A stretch of 64,000 nucleotides of DNA from NCBI RefSeq assembly GCF_900108515.1, contig NZ_FNWW01000005.1:248001-312000 (forward strand), read 5' to 3'. Each line of letters opens with the position of its first letter. Position 1 is the first letter of the stretch. The position numbers and the translations under genes were made by a program. This stretch comes from Halobacillus karajensis. Lineage in GTDB: Bacteria > Bacillota > Bacilli > Bacillales > Halobacillaceae. This document shows, one piece after another, positions 24,915-34,128 of the stretch. Below the pieces are notes generated by a model. The model was not told the origin of the DNA and searched no databases. It saw nothing but the letters and a program-made list of their open reading frames with translations.

Positions 24915-25076
24915 TTAGACGTACCTCCAAAGATGACAGATTCTAATATATAGGTCTTCTTATATCATAGAAGTTTTATGGGGGTTCAACAACAGGAAAT
25001 TCGTGGTGGTCCATGTGGTGAAAAAAGTCACCCTCCATGTATAATGGGACTAATGATAGACAGAGGAGTTTTTCCA

Positions 25077-25814
25077 ATGAGTTTTTTGAAACATGAAGAT
25101 ATTATCAAACGATGTGAAAAAATAAATCAATCCTATGAGATTGATCCGTCTTTCTTTGATAGAATTGTAGATCATTTACTGGACAGTGAACAGGATACAG
25201 AAACGGTTATTACTAATGGATTCCACGATCTGCTTGCAGAAGTGGATCATGAAATTGAGCGGATGGAGGATTTCGCCTCTATGAAACCGAATTGTTTTAT
25301 GGGGTGTGCTTTTTGCTGCTACTTTCCAATTGTTATCACGAAAATGGAAGCGAAAATGATGTTCCATTCAATTGAGCAATTTGATCCAGATCGGAAAGAA
25401 GCGATTTTTAGTCATTGGGAGAAATATTTCGAGCAACAACAAGGGAAATTAAAAACAGCCTTGTCTATGGATTACGAAAATCCGGAGACAAAACTTGAAT
25501 ACAAAAAATTGAACCTTCCCTGCCCGATGCTCGATCCTGATACACAGCTTTGTATGGCATATGAAGTTCGTCCGATTCCGTGCCGTACGTATTTGAATTA
25601 CAGTAACCCACAAGTATGTGCAGATAAGCACATGCCAAAGGAACCGTTTAGTTATGAATTTTTATACAATTTTTATTTCGGAAGTATAAATGAATTGATA
25701 CAAGCGCTTTATGAAAATGGGGAGGATGTGTTTGTTGATTATCCTATGGATGCTTGGAGTTATGACTATCTTCCTTCCTGGATTAAACAATGGAGAGAGG
25801 GGATACTTGAATGA
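25077..25814 (+). CDS. YkgJ-family Cys-cluster (metal-binding) protein
   Basis: The 245-residue protein has a CxxxCxxCC cluster, CFMGCAFCCYFPIVIT (around residue 75), and a second set in LPCPMLDPDTQLCMAYEVRP followed by PCRTYLNY. This is the YkgJ/UPF0153 Fe or Zn chelating family. The function is unknown, possibly a metallo-oxidoreductase or metal carrier. AGAGGAG precedes the ATG at 25077. Its stop overlaps the MOSC start (ATGA), so the two proteins are co-translated and may work together. Confidence 0.8.
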   Translation: MSFLKHEDIIKRCEKINQSYEIDPSFFDRIVDHLLDSEQDTETVITNGFHDLLAEVDHEIERMEDFASMKPNCFMGCAFCCYFPIVITKMEAKMMFHSIEQFDPDRKEAIFSHWEKYFEQQQGKLKTALSMDYENPETKLEYKKLNLPCPMLDPDTQLCMAYEVRPIPCRTYLNYSNPQVCADKHMPKEPFSYEFLYNFYFGSINELIQALYENGEDVFVDYPMDAWSYDYLPSWIKQWREGILE

Positions 25815-26446
25815 ATTACAAACTTTTGTCATTAAATGTTGGTCGTCCGGAAACATATGAAACGGGTAAAGGCGCTTTGAAAAGTGCATACCGGAAGACC
25901 CCTGTCGATAGTTTTTCTTATTTAAGTTTTCTAAACTTCGAAGGGGATGAACAAGCTGATAAAAAGAACCATGGGGGGAGGGATAAAGCGGTTTGTCTCT
26001 ATCCAGCACAGCATTATCGCCATTGGGAAACTTATTATGAGCGTGAGTTTTCCTTTCCTTCTTTTGGAGAGAATCTAACTGTGGAAGGTATAGATGAACG
26101 AGATATACACATAGGGGATATTTTCCAACTTGGAGAAGCCGTTTTACAAGTTTCTGAACCGAGGAAACCTTGCTATATCATCGCTCGTACCCATGGCATC
26201 GATGATTTCCCTGCCCGGGTGATGGAAAAAGGTTATACCGGATTTTATCTTAGAGTATTAAGTGAAGGGAAGGTTGATTCAGAAAACTATATGAAGTTAG
26301 TTGAAACCCATCCGAACCAAGTTACAGTCGCTGATGTTAATGAAGTTAGGTACCATGATCGTGAGAATCGTGAAAAAATCAAACGAATATTGGCTGTAGA
26401 ACCTCTGGCTGAGGGACTAAAGCAATCATTGAAAAAGCGGCTATGA
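25811..26446 (+). CDS. MOSC-domain protein (YiiM type)
   Basis: The 211-residue product begins with the MOSC fold: KKNHGGRDKAVCLYPAQHY, FGENLTVEGIDERDIHIGD and the conserved cysteine in VSEPRKPCYIIAR. The C-terminal part (about residues 160-211) matches the 3-alpha extension of YiiM proteins. MOSC domains bind molybdenum cofactor and can reduce N-hydroxylated or sulfur compounds. Coupled to the Cys-cluster gene upstream by a 4-bp overlap. Confidence 0.88.
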   Translation: MNYKLLSLNVGRPETYETGKGALKSAYRKTPVDSFSYLSFLNFEGDEQADKKNHGGRDKAVCLYPAQHYRHWETYYEREFSFPSFGENLTVEGIDERDIHIGDIFQLGEAVLQVSEPRKPCYIIARTHGIDDFPARVMEKGYTGFYLRVLSEGKVDSENYMKLVETHPNQVTVADVNEVRYHDRENREKIKRILAVEPLAEGLKQSLKKRL

Positions 26447-26544
26447 AACCTGAGTAGATGGGCTGTGGGAAAGGGATGCGAATTGAAAAATTGCGCGATT
26501 ATAATGGAAGCCGGTTTCTCTAAGAAAAGAGAGGAGTAGAGAAG

Positions 26545-26916
26545 ATGGACTATGGTCATTTGATTGAAGAAAAGGTCAAACAGGCAATTGAAAAAGGGGA
26601 ATTTGACCATTTGCCGGGAAAGGGCAGGCCGCTCCCAAAAGACAAATTCGCTCATCTTCCCCCGGAATTGAGAAATAGTTACCGTATTTTAAAGAATGCC
26701 CACATGCTCCCAGAGGAAATGATTTTAAAGAAAGAAATCATTGAGTTGGAAGAGTTGCTGGAACAAATAAAAGATCCTCAACTTTCTTCTCACTATAAAA
26801 AGGAATGGAAAGAGAAAAAGCTTCGTTTCGACATGATGATGGAGAAACGAAAAGTACACCAGTCCAGTGCTTTTAAAAGATATCAAAAGAAAATTAACCA
26901 TCGTTTTGGCTTCTGA
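26545..26916 (+). CDS. DUF1992 (DnaJ-C28-like conserved domain) protein
   Basis: The 123-residue protein carries the DUF1992 signature: IEEKVKQAIEKGEFDHLPGK with GKGRPLP directly after, and AHMLPEEMILKKEI. The remainder is a charged helical, probably coiled-coil, tail. In mitochondria the domain is in DNAJC28; in Bacillus (YhdN-like and relatives) the role is unknown. AAAGAGAGGAG precedes the ATG. Confidence 0.87.
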   Translation: MDYGHLIEEKVKQAIEKGEFDHLPGKGRPLPKDKFAHLPPELRNSYRILKNAHMLPEEMILKKEIIELEELLEQIKDPQLSSHYKKEWKEKKLRFDMMMEKRKVHQSSAFKRYQKKINHRFGF

Positions 26917-26980
26917 AAAGTATTTAGTAACTCTTTGTAGAAAATAATGGGGGATGGATGACGAAAAGGAGGAGGAAAGA

Positions 26981-27646
26981 ATGTGCGGTCGTTACACGTT
27001 ATTAGCAGAAGAGGCAGAAATACTGCGTGAGTTTGGTATAGAAAGTCAAATTGATGGCTATGAACCGCGTTATAATGTCGCTCCAGGGCAAAAAGTTCTT
27101 GCTGTTATCCATGATGGAAATAAGAAAAGAGCGGGTTATATGAAATGGGGACTTGTACCTTCATGGTCAAAAGATCCTAAAGTCGGGTATAAGATGATTA
27201 ACGCTAGAAGTGAAACAGCTCATGAAAAGCCTAGCTATAAAAGGTTAATGAGTCAGAAAAGGTGTCTTATTTTAGCGGATAGCTTCTATGAATGGCAAAA
27301 AACAAAATCGGGGAAACGCCCCGTTAGAATAAAGCTGGAAGATCGATCTCTATTTGCTTTTGCCGGGCTATGGGATCAATGGGGAGGAGAGGAAGAATCG
27401 CTATTTACGTGTACAATTCTGACACAGGAAGCCAATGAGTTTATGAAGCCGATTCATGACCGTATGCCTGTTATTATGCCAAGAAAGAAACAGGAAGAGT
27501 GGATAGAGCCCATAAAATGGAACCCTGTAGAAGCGAAACAGTTTGTTGACCAATTGACGATGGATGACCTTCATGCCTATGAAGTGAGTGACTATGTTAA
27601 TTCTGCCAAAAATGAGGGGCCAGATTGTATCCATCCAATAGCCTGA
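26981..27646 (+). CDS. SRAP-domain protein (HMCES/YedK type)
   Basis: The 221-residue protein starts MCGRYT, exposing the catalytic Cys2 after Met removal. Other active-site motifs are YNVAPGQ, MKWGLVPSW, MINARSET, DSFYEW and the His of PIHDRMPVIM. SRAP proteins form a thiazolidine DNA-protein crosslink with abasic sites in single-stranded DNA, shielding them from error-prone repair. The ATG at 26981 is required by Cys2 and has AAAGGAGGAGG upstream; an earlier in-frame ATG at 26954 would bury the cysteine. Confidence 0.93.
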   Translation: MCGRYTLLAEEAEILREFGIESQIDGYEPRYNVAPGQKVLAVIHDGNKKRAGYMKWGLVPSWSKDPKVGYKMINARSETAHEKPSYKRLMSQKRCLILADSFYEWQKTKSGKRPVRIKLEDRSLFAFAGLWDQWGGEEESLFTCTILTQEANEFMKPIHDRMPVIMPRKKQEEWIEPIKWNPVEAKQFVDQLTMDDLHAYEVSDYVNSAKNEGPDCIHPIA

Positions 27647-27681
27647 TGCATTTGTTCACTTCCACATTTAGAGAAGAATGT

Positions 27682-27721
27682 AAAAGAGCCACTGGCTTTA
27701 TATGCCGGTGGCTCTCTTTTT
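27682..27721. terminator. Bidirectional terminator
   Basis: AAGAGCCACTGGC pairs with GCCGGTGGCTCT, with a T run on the plus side and TTTTACA on the minus side. It separates the convergent SRAP and symporter genes. Confidence 0.85.
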
Positions 27722-27725
27722 ATGA

Positions 27726-29120
27726 TCAGCCTGCTTGATGTTGTTCTTTTTCCTTTTGTTTTTCTTTTTGGGCTACTTTCAAAAACTTGTTTGTTTCAGC
27801 CGCCACTACCCCAGAGAGAAGTAAGAGTCCGATTAAGTTCGGGAAGGCCATTAATCCATTCATAACATCTGCAAATATCCAGACAGTACTTAGCTGAGAG
27901 ACTGCCCCGACTAAAACGAATACAACGAAAACTACTTTATATACACCGATAAATCGCTGCTTCGTTAAATACCCAAAGCATTTCTCTCCGTAGTAGGACC
28001 AACCTACAATTGTAGAGAACGCGAAGAAAACGAGACCTATAGTGACAATATATGATCCTATATCTCCTAGGAAAATTTGGAAAGACGTAGAGGTCAAGTC
28101 AGCACCATCTAGTCCTCCCTGATATTGACCAGCCATAACAATGGTTAAACCTGTCATGGTACAAACGATAATGGTATCAATAAATACTTGAGTCATCGAA
28201 ACGAGAGCTTGTCGGCCGGCATAATCGGTTCGAGCGGCCGCGGCTGCAATTGGTGCGGAACCAAGACCTGCTTCGTTAGAGAACACACCGCGGGCGACAC
28301 CATAACGGATAACCGTACCTAGCAATCCGCCTCCCAGTGCGCTAGCAGTAAAAGCATCATTAATAATTGTCCCAAAGGCTGGAATGACCATATTGTAATT
28401 GAGAATAAGAATAATTAATGCACCAATTACATAAAAGATTGCCATAATCGGAACAAAAAAGGCGGTCACTTTTCCAATGCTCTTTATCCCGCCAAGCAAC
28501 ACTAAACCAGCAAGTACAGTCAAGAGGATTCCCGTTACCCATGGAGAAACATTAAATGTTCCTTCCATAACATCGGAAACGGAATTGGATTGGACCATGT
28601 TCCCTATTCCGAAGGCTGCTATCGCACCAAAAATCGCAAATAAAAATCCAAGGGGCTTACCAAGCCACTTCATTTTTAATCCACGAGATAAGTAATACAT
28701 CGGCCCGCCTGACATTTCACCATTTTTTCCTTCAATTCGATATTTGACAGCGAGAACAGCTTCCGCATATTTTGTAGCCATACCGAATACAGCAGTGATC
28801 CACATCCAGAAGACTGCCCCAGGGCCGCCAAATACAACAGCCGTCGCTACACCGGCAATATTACCGGTCCCGATTGTAGCGGCAAGTGCTGTTGTAAGCG
28901 CCTGATAATGGGAAATATCACCTTTCTCATTTTTCTTCTTTTCTTTACTTGGTTTGAATGCGAGTTTTAAAGCATAGGGCAGTGTTCTGAATTGCAGAAA
29001 GCCCAGTCGGAGTGTTAAGTAAATCCCTGTTCCTACTAACAAGGTCAGTAGAATGGGTCCCCAGACAAGACCGCTTAAATCACTTAAAAAACTGTGTATT
29101 GCACTACCTTCACCCATCAT
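27726..29120 (-). CDS. Alanine/glycine:cation symporter (AGCS family)
   Basis: The 464-residue protein has about 10-11 membrane helices and the AGCS signatures TTALAATIGTGNIAGVATA, GGPGAVFWMWITAVFGMA, EMSGGPMYYL and RGVFSNEAGLGSAPIAAAAA. It imports alanine or glycine with Na+ (AlsT/YrbD-like); Na+ coupling would suit a salt-adapted host. The first ATG (29120) is used. A second ATG immediately after is equally possible because AGGGGG is only 3 bp from the first. Confidence 0.93.
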   Translation of the reverse strand: MMGEGSAIHSFLSDLSGLVWGPILLTLLVGTGIYLTLRLGFLQFRTLPYALKLAFKPSKEKKKNEKGDISHYQALTTALAATIGTGNIAGVATAVVFGGPGAVFWMWITAVFGMATKYAEAVLAVKYRIEGKNGEMSGGPMYYLSRGLKMKWLGKPLGFLFAIFGAIAAFGIGNMVQSNSVSDVMEGTFNVSPWVTGILLTVLAGLVLLGGIKSIGKVTAFFVPIMAIFYVIGALIILILNYNMVIPAFGTIINDAFTASALGGGLLGTVIRYGVARGVFSNEAGLGSAPIAAAAARTDYAGRQALVSMTQVFIDTIIVCTMTGLTIVMAGQYQGGLDGADLTSTSFQIFLGDIGSYIVTIGLVFFAFSTIVGWSYYGEKCFGYLTKQRFIGVYKVVFVVFVLVGAVSQLSTVWIFADVMNGLMAFPNLIGLLLLSGVVAAETNKFLKVAQKEKQKEKEQHQAG

Positions 29121-29217
29121 TTTCCCCCTATCTCCTTTTTATAATTGTCCATATATAAAATATTCCGAAAATTTAAACCAATTGTCAAGGTTATTTCCTA
29201 CAAACGTAAAAATTACG

Positions 29218-29242
29218 GTTGATTTCGACAAGAAAAGGGAAA
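29218..29242 (+). promoter_or_regulatory. Weak sigma-B-like promoter before the yfkJ-like operon
   Basis: GTTGAT-N13-GGGAAA resembles a sigma-B promoter with a mismatch in the -35. It lies about 90 bp before the phosphatase start. The B. subtilis yfkJ operon is a stress operon, which raises interest, but the match is weak. Confidence 0.3.
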
Positions 29243-29331
29243 ATACCCATGTAAACTGCCCTAATTCAGCAGGATTTTCAAAGATTTCATAGAAAATAAA
29301 AAGTGAGAAATACTAAATGGAGGATGGGAAT

Positions 29332-29799
29332 ATGATAAAGGTTTTATTTGTTTGCCTCGGGAATATATGCCGGTCTCCGATGGCAGAAGCGATTTTTAAG
29401 GATTTAGTTGAGAAAGAAAACCTGGGAAAGGTTATTAGCATAGACTCTGCAGGGATCGGCCATTGGCATATTGGATCAGATCCTCATGAGGGTACAAAAA
29501 AAGTTCTAGATGAAAAAGGGGTCTCTTACGATGGAATCATCGCAAGGCAAGTGACAGAAGCTGATTGGGATGATTTTAATTACTTAATCGCCATGGATAA
29601 CAAGAATATCAGAGACTTGAAAGGGATCAGGGAAAAAAATGATGTCGTTGTCGCTAAATTGATGGATTTTGTTCCACAGGCTATGGAAAGCGATGTACCT
29701 GATCCTTACTTTACAGGCAATTTCGATTATGTTTATGATCTTGTTCGTGAAGGATGTACGAACCTATTGGAACAAATTAAACAGGAACACAATCTTTGA
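29332..29799 (+). CDS. yfkJ: Low-molecular-weight protein tyrosine phosphatase (YfkJ type)
   Basis: The 155-residue enzyme has the P-loop CLGNICRSP (catalytic Cys8, Arg14), the family SAGIGHWHIG segment and the general-acid Asp in VPDPYF. It removes phosphate from tyrosine residues in the cytosol. The ATG at 29332 follows TGGAGG; the frame is open upstream to 29317 without a better site. It heads a three-gene operon whose order (phosphatase, YtxH-like, YihY) equals yfkJ-yfkI-yfkH. Confidence 0.92.
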   Translation: MIKVLFVCLGNICRSPMAEAIFKDLVEKENLGKVISIDSAGIGHWHIGSDPHEGTKKVLDEKGVSYDGIIARQVTEADWDDFNYLIAMDNKNIRDLKGIREKNDVVVAKLMDFVPQAMESDVPDPYFTGNFDYVYDLVREGCTNLLEQIKQEHNL

Positions 29800-29810
29800 G
29801 GAGGATGAAT

Positions 29811-30143
29811 ATGGGACAGAGTAAACTTTGGAAAGGCGTACTTCTAGGGGCCGTTGTCGGAGCAATTGTTGCATTAATGGATAAGGATACCAGAAAATAT
29901 GTAGGGGAAAAATCACGTTCAACTGGGGCGAGATGTCAAAGCTATATGAAACACCCTTCTGAAGCAATTCACAATCTTCGAGTGAATTATGAGTCCTTTT
30001 CTACGCAGTTAAATAAAGGAGTCGTAGATCTTCTAGAATTATTAGACAAAGCGGAGAGTATGCTGAATAAAGTAGGGGAAATTAATCAAGAAGTAAAAGA
30101 ACAGCTTAAGGCTGTGGACGACGATCCAAAACAATCTTCCTGA
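29811..30143 (+). CDS. YtxH-like small protein (YfkI position)
   Basis: The 110-residue product has an N-terminal glycine-rich membrane segment (LWKGVLLGAVVGAIVALMD) of the YtxH/DUF948-like general stress type. A helical, charged tail follows (LNKGVVDLLELLDKAESML). The ATG at 29811 has GAGGAGG 6 bp upstream; the ribosome site overlaps the phosphatase stop. It is the middle gene of the yfkJIH-like operon. Function unknown. Confidence 0.8.
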   Translation: MGQSKLWKGVLLGAVVGAIVALMDKDTRKYVGEKSRSTGARCQSYMKHPSEAIHNLRVNYESFSTQLNKGVVDLLELLDKAESMLNKVGEINQEVKEQLKAVDDDPKQSS

Positions 30144-30167
30144 TTATCAAAGAGGTGAGGGAATATC

Positions 30168-30998
30168 GTGACCATCATCAAGAATTTCGGCAAAGAGCTG
30201 TTTACCCGATTCGGGGAAGACGACGTCGGGGGAATGGCCGCTCAACTTGCCTATTTTTTTCTGCTATCTTTGTTTCCGTTTATGATATTCCTGCTTACGC
30301 TGCTTGGGTACTTACATATTGATGAAGAAAGAGTGCTTGCTTTTGTTAGTGCCTACGCGCCTCCTAATACGTTCGACATGATCACTGAGAATGTTTCGTC
30401 ACTGTTAAGAAGTGAAAGCGGCAGTTTATTGTCCTTCGGTTTAATCGGGACGTTATGGGCGGCATCCAATGGGGTGAATGCTATTATGCGTGCATTTAAT
30501 CGCGCTCATAATGTAGAAGAAAATCGATCGTTTATCGTATCCCGCCTGATTGCAATTGTTCTAACAGTGGCGATGGTCATCGTCATCGGAATTGCTTTTT
30601 TGCTGCCAATATTAGGCCACTCGATCGGTGTACACTTATTCTCTTTCTTCGGGCTTTCGGACAATTTCCTTACTTTGTGGAATGGGTTTCGCTGGGTGAT
30701 CTCATCGATTATATTTTTCATTGTCTTGTCATTCCTTTATGTGACTGCACCTAATAAACGATTAAAATATAGGGATACGGTGCCAGGCGCATTGTTTGCC
30801 ACATTTGGATGGCAGCTGGTTTCTTTATTGTTTTCTTTTTATGTCAGTAATCTCGGGAATTTCTCAGCGACTTACGGTAGCTTAGGCGGGGTGATTGTCC
30901 TCATGATATGGTTTTATATCTCAGGCATGGTCATCATTCTTGGAGGAGAGATCAATGCTATGAGTCACCACCGAAGGACAAAGAATACATGGGGATAA
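30168..30998 (+). CDS. yfkH: YihY/UPF0761 family membrane protein (YfkH type)
   Basis: The 276-residue protein has six predicted membrane helices and the YihY (formerly RNase BN-like) signatures DDVGGMAAQLAYFFLLSLFP, GLIGTLWAASNGVNAIMRA, YRDTVPGALFATFGWQ and SATYGSLGGVIVLMIWFYIS. It was once miscalled ribonuclease BN; the true role is uncertain (transporter-like). GTG start behind AGAGGTGAGGG. Last gene of its operon, ending in a strong terminator. Confidence 0.92.
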   Translation: MTIIKNFGKELFTRFGEDDVGGMAAQLAYFFLLSLFPFMIFLLTLLGYLHIDEERVLAFVSAYAPPNTFDMITENVSSLLRSESGSLLSFGLIGTLWAASNGVNAIMRAFNRAHNVEENRSFIVSRLIAIVLTVAMVIVIGIAFLLPILGHSIGVHLFSFFGLSDNFLTLWNGFRWVISSIIFFIVLSFLYVTAPNKRLKYRDTVPGALFATFGWQLVSLLFSFYVSNLGNFSATYGSLGGVIVLMIWFYISGMVIILGGEINAMSHHRRTKNTWG

Positions 30999-31018
30999 TC
31001 CTTTAGCCAGGAGGAAGG

Positions 31019-31054
31019 GAGGACGAAGCTGGATGCAGCTTCGTCCTCTTTTTT
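31019..31054 (+). terminator. Terminator of the yfkJIH-like operon
   Basis: A perfect 13-bp stem (GAGGACGAAGCTG with CAGCTTCGTCCTC) with a 4-nt loop is followed by six T residues. Confidence 0.93.
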
Positions 31055-31083
31055 ACATTCATACAATGCCTGATGACTGGTGG

Positions 31084-33003
31084 TTATTTTAATAAGCGCA
31101 ATCCATTTAATATGACCAGAATAGTACTGCCTTCATGTCCGATTACTCCTAAAGGAAGGTCAAGCACTTGTAAGAAGTTGCTGATGATCAGGAGCATAAT
31201 CATACTGATGGAAAAAATGATATTCTGTTTAATCACCTGGTTCATTTTCTTGGAAACTTGAATAGCTTCTTCAATTTTAGGAAGATCATTTTTCATCAGG
31301 ACAATATCCGCGGTTTCTAAAGCGACATCTGTCCCTTCTCCCATCGCAATACCTACATCAGCCTCAGCGAGGGCAGGCGCATCATTAATGCCATCTCCAA
31401 CCATTCCTACATGGGTGAAGTGTTGTTTCATGTTTTTAATTTCTTGCTGCTTTTGATCTGGCATACACTCGGCAATATAATTATCGATGCCCGCTTCCCT
31501 TGCAATCGCCTTTGCCGTAGTAGGATTATCGCCAGTTAGCATAACCGTATAGATGCCGTGTTCTTTTAAAGCAGAAATAGCCATCTTCGCTTCTTTACGT
31601 ACGGTATCTTTCAGCGCAAATAAACCAATAACCTCCTTATCTCTTGACACAAAGATAACCGTTTTTCCATCGGAGGCAAGTCTTTCACCGTAATTATTCA
31701 TAAAGGAAGCAGCCGCTTCTTTACCTACAAGGTCTGCTTTTCCGATTTTCCACTCCTCTCCTTTAAAATAACCACACACACCTTTACCGCTATGATCTTT
31801 GACGTCTTCTACAGGGGGAAGAGGAGTAGCGGATTTTTCAGCATAGCGGACAATCGCCTGGGCTAATGGATGATTCGATTCATTTTCAATAGAAGAGACA
31901 ACAGAGAGTACTGTCGCCTTCATTTCTCGCTCATCAGTGAGAAAGTCTGTAACTTCAGGTTCTCCTTTTGTTAGCGTTCCTGTTTTATCAAAGGCCACCG
32001 CTCTTAAATGAGACAGGTGTTCCAGGTGTACCCCGCCTTTGAATAAAATCCCTTGTCTAGCCCCTTTCGATATGGCTGAAAGGGTTGCGGGCATGATGGA
32101 TGCCACAAGAGCACATGGAGAAGCAACAACTAAGAGAATCATCGATCTGTAAATGGTTTCCATCCAACTCCATCCAAATAAGTAATGAGGAAGGAATAAC
32201 ATGAGACCGACGCCGAATAGAACAATTTTGACATACGTACTTTCAAAACGTTCAATAAAAAGTTGGGAAGAAGATTTTTCACTCTGGGCGTTTTGAACCA
32301 TCGTAATGATTTTTTGAAATAGGGTCTCGCTTGAGGGTTTTGTAACGGAAACAACCAAGCTCCCATCCAAATTCATTGTCCCCGCGAACACTTCTTTACT
32401 CTCACTTTTATTTACTGGCAAGGATTCACCTGTGATTGCACTCTCATTCAATGTGGAATGGCCTTTTACAATGGTGCCGTCAGCAGGAACCCGCTCTCCG
32501 GGCTTGATTAATATTCGGTTACCAATATGGAGCTTCTTAACAGGCACCCATTCATACCCAACATCTGTAATAAGTAAGGCTTCTTCGGGCTGCATATTCA
32601 TGAGAGAGGAAATTTCTTTGTGGCTTTTGTTCATTGTATAAGTTTCCAACGCGCCACTAAGAGAAAATATGAAGATGAGAATAGCCCCTTCCGTCCAATA
32701 TCCGATAGAGGCTGACCCAATGGCAGCAAGGATCATTAGCAGTTCCACGTTGAGTGATTTTTCTTTGAGTGTTTCCTCTAATCCTTCTTTTGCTTTGGCA
32801 AAACCACCAACTAAAAATGCGCTCACGAATAAGCTTACATAAAGAGGTGTGCTCCAATGATTTTCTCCATACCAAGCGACTAAGATGAGAATTCCACTAG
32901 TGATAGCTGCAATCAATTCACCATGCTCTTTAAAAGCGGACAATCGTAGTGGCAATTTAAACCATCCTGTAGCTTGGACTATACGTGATTGACTCATGAG
33001 CAT
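31084..33003 (-). CDS. ZosA-like heavy-metal P1B-type ATPase
   Basis: The 639-residue protein has the P-type ATPase set: actuator motif AITGESLPV, transmembrane metal motif ASPCALV, phosphorylation site DKTGTLTKG, SNHPLA, MLTGDNPTTA and GDGINDAPALAEADVGIAMG. There is no N-terminal heavy-metal-associated (CxxC) domain, as in ZosA of B. subtilis. ZosA is a PerR-controlled zinc ATPase linked to peroxide resistance. AAAAGGAG precedes the ATG at 33003; the frame extends to 33045 without a site. PerR-like boxes lie 60-95 bp upstream. The metal (Zn, Co or Fe) is not certain. Confidence 0.88.
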   Translation of the reverse strand: MLMSQSRIVQATGWFKLPLRLSAFKEHGELIAAITSGILILVAWYGENHWSTPLYVSLFVSAFLVGGFAKAKEGLEETLKEKSLNVELLMILAAIGSASIGYWTEGAILIFIFSLSGALETYTMNKSHKEISSLMNMQPEEALLITDVGYEWVPVKKLHIGNRILIKPGERVPADGTIVKGHSTLNESAITGESLPVNKSESKEVFAGTMNLDGSLVVSVTKPSSETLFQKIITMVQNAQSEKSSSQLFIERFESTYVKIVLFGVGLMLFLPHYLFGWSWMETIYRSMILLVVASPCALVASIMPATLSAISKGARQGILFKGGVHLEHLSHLRAVAFDKTGTLTKGEPEVTDFLTDEREMKATVLSVVSSIENESNHPLAQAIVRYAEKSATPLPPVEDVKDHSGKGVCGYFKGEEWKIGKADLVGKEAAASFMNNYGERLASDGKTVIFVSRDKEVIGLFALKDTVRKEAKMAISALKEHGIYTVMLTGDNPTTAKAIAREAGIDNYIAECMPDQKQQEIKNMKQHFTHVGMVGDGINDAPALAEADVGIAMGEGTDVALETADIVLMKNDLPKIEEAIQVSKKMNQVIKQNIIFSISMIMLLIISNFLQVLDLPLGVIGHEGSTILVILNGLRLLK

Positions 33004-33065
33004 TTTCAACTCCTTTTTGTAATTGAGAATGAAAGTCAGTGACAAAGCTCAATTAAATTAATTAT

Positions 33066-33080
33066 TTATAATTGTTATAA
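33066..33080. promoter_or_regulatory. PerR-type box upstream of the P-type ATPase
   Basis: TTATAATTGTTATAA matches the PerR consensus TTATAATnATTATAA at all but one position. It lies 63 bp before the ATPase start, where PerR repression would act. Confidence 0.65.
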
Positions 33081-33097
33081 TGTAATATACATTATAA
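33075..33097. promoter_or_regulatory. Second inverted repeat upstream of the P-type ATPase
   Basis: TTATAATG-N7-CATTATAA is a perfect 8-bp inverted repeat that shares bases with the PerR-like box. It may be a second site for a Fur-family repressor or part of overlapping promoters. Confidence 0.45.
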
Positions 33098-33231
33098 TCA
33101 TATCATAAAAAGGTGATTGATCAAGTGGTAAGATATTATCCTATGAAAATTCGTCATAGCAGTTGATATTACAGGTGTCAAGTTGCTATATTAGACAGGT
33201 GCGAAAAACAAACGGAAGGTGGAACAAACAA

Positions 33232-34119
33232 ATGCGCAAAGGTCTTTTATTTATACTTATGCTTGGGCTTTCATTATTCCTTGCTGCTTGTGGATCAAGT
33301 GGAGAGGGTGAAAGCAGTTCAGATAGCAATGGAGGCGAAGAAGCTTCCAATTCCGATAGCAAATGGAGCGAAATCAAGGAAGAGGGGGAAATTGTTGTTG
33401 GTACGTCGGGTACGCTCTTTCCAGCCTCTTATTACCCTGAAGGTTCCGACGAAATGACAGGCTATGATGTAGAAATCATGAGAGAAGTGGCTGACCGCCT
33501 AGGTGTTGATCTGAAGTTTGAAGAATATGGTGTAGACTCTTTACTTCCAGCCATTAACAGTGGGCGGATTGATGCAGCCATTAACGATATGGAAGTCACG
33601 AAAGATCGTCAGGAACAATTCTCTTTCTCTGATCCTTATAAATATTCTTATTCTACAATGATTGTGCGTGAATCTGACCTTTCTGGAATTGAAACATTGG
33701 AAGACTTGGAAGGTAAAAAACATGGAGGGGGTTCCACAACCGTCTTCGCTCAAATTGCTGAGCATTTCGGCGCAGAAATTATCCCTTATGATAATGTGGC
33801 GAATGATGTATATCTTAGAGATGTAGATAATGGGCGAACAGACGTAGTAATCAATGACTATTATCTGCAGTCATTGGCCCTTGAAGCTCTGCCCCAATTT
33901 GATGTACAACTCCATCCAGATTTGAAATTCCATCCTACGAATTCAGCAATAGTGATGCCGAAAGGTGCGACAGAGTTGCAGAAAGAGATTAATAAAGTAT
34001 TGCAGGAAATGCAGGACGATGGTACGTTAACTGAATTATCAAAGGAATTCTTTGGTGGTAAAGATGCCTCCAAAGAACCTGAAGAAGATATTCAAGAAAT
34101 TGAGGGATTAGACCTTTAA
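33232..34119 (+). CDS. Amino-acid ABC transporter substrate-binding lipoprotein
   Basis: The 295-residue product has a signal peptide with lipobox LAAC (Cys about residue 20), a Ser/Glu-rich linker, then an SBP_bac_3 domain: MTGYDVEIMREVADRLGV, INSGRIDAAINDMEVTKDR and DVVINDYYLQSLAL. It captures a polar amino acid such as cystine outside the membrane. AAGGTGG lies 9 bp before the ATG. It is followed by its permease, but no ATPase gene for this system is adjacent. Confidence 0.92.
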   Translation: MRKGLLFILMLGLSLFLAACGSSGEGESSSDSNGGEEASNSDSKWSEIKEEGEIVVGTSGTLFPASYYPEGSDEMTGYDVEIMREVADRLGVDLKFEEYGVDSLLPAINSGRIDAAINDMEVTKDRQEQFSFSDPYKYSYSTMIVRESDLSGIETLEDLEGKKHGGGSTTVFAQIAEHFGAEIIPYDNVANDVYLRDVDNGRTDVVINDYYLQSLALEALPQFDVQLHPDLKFHPTNSAIVMPKGATELQKEINKVLQEMQDDGTLTELSKEFFGGKDASKEPEEDIQEIEGLDL

Positions 34120-34128
34120 GGAGATCAT

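Noticed and set aside
24915-25010. Possible sigma-I promoter before mreBH
   Set aside because: An ACCCCC -35-like motif exists on the minus strand, but no CGAA-type -10 at the required distance.
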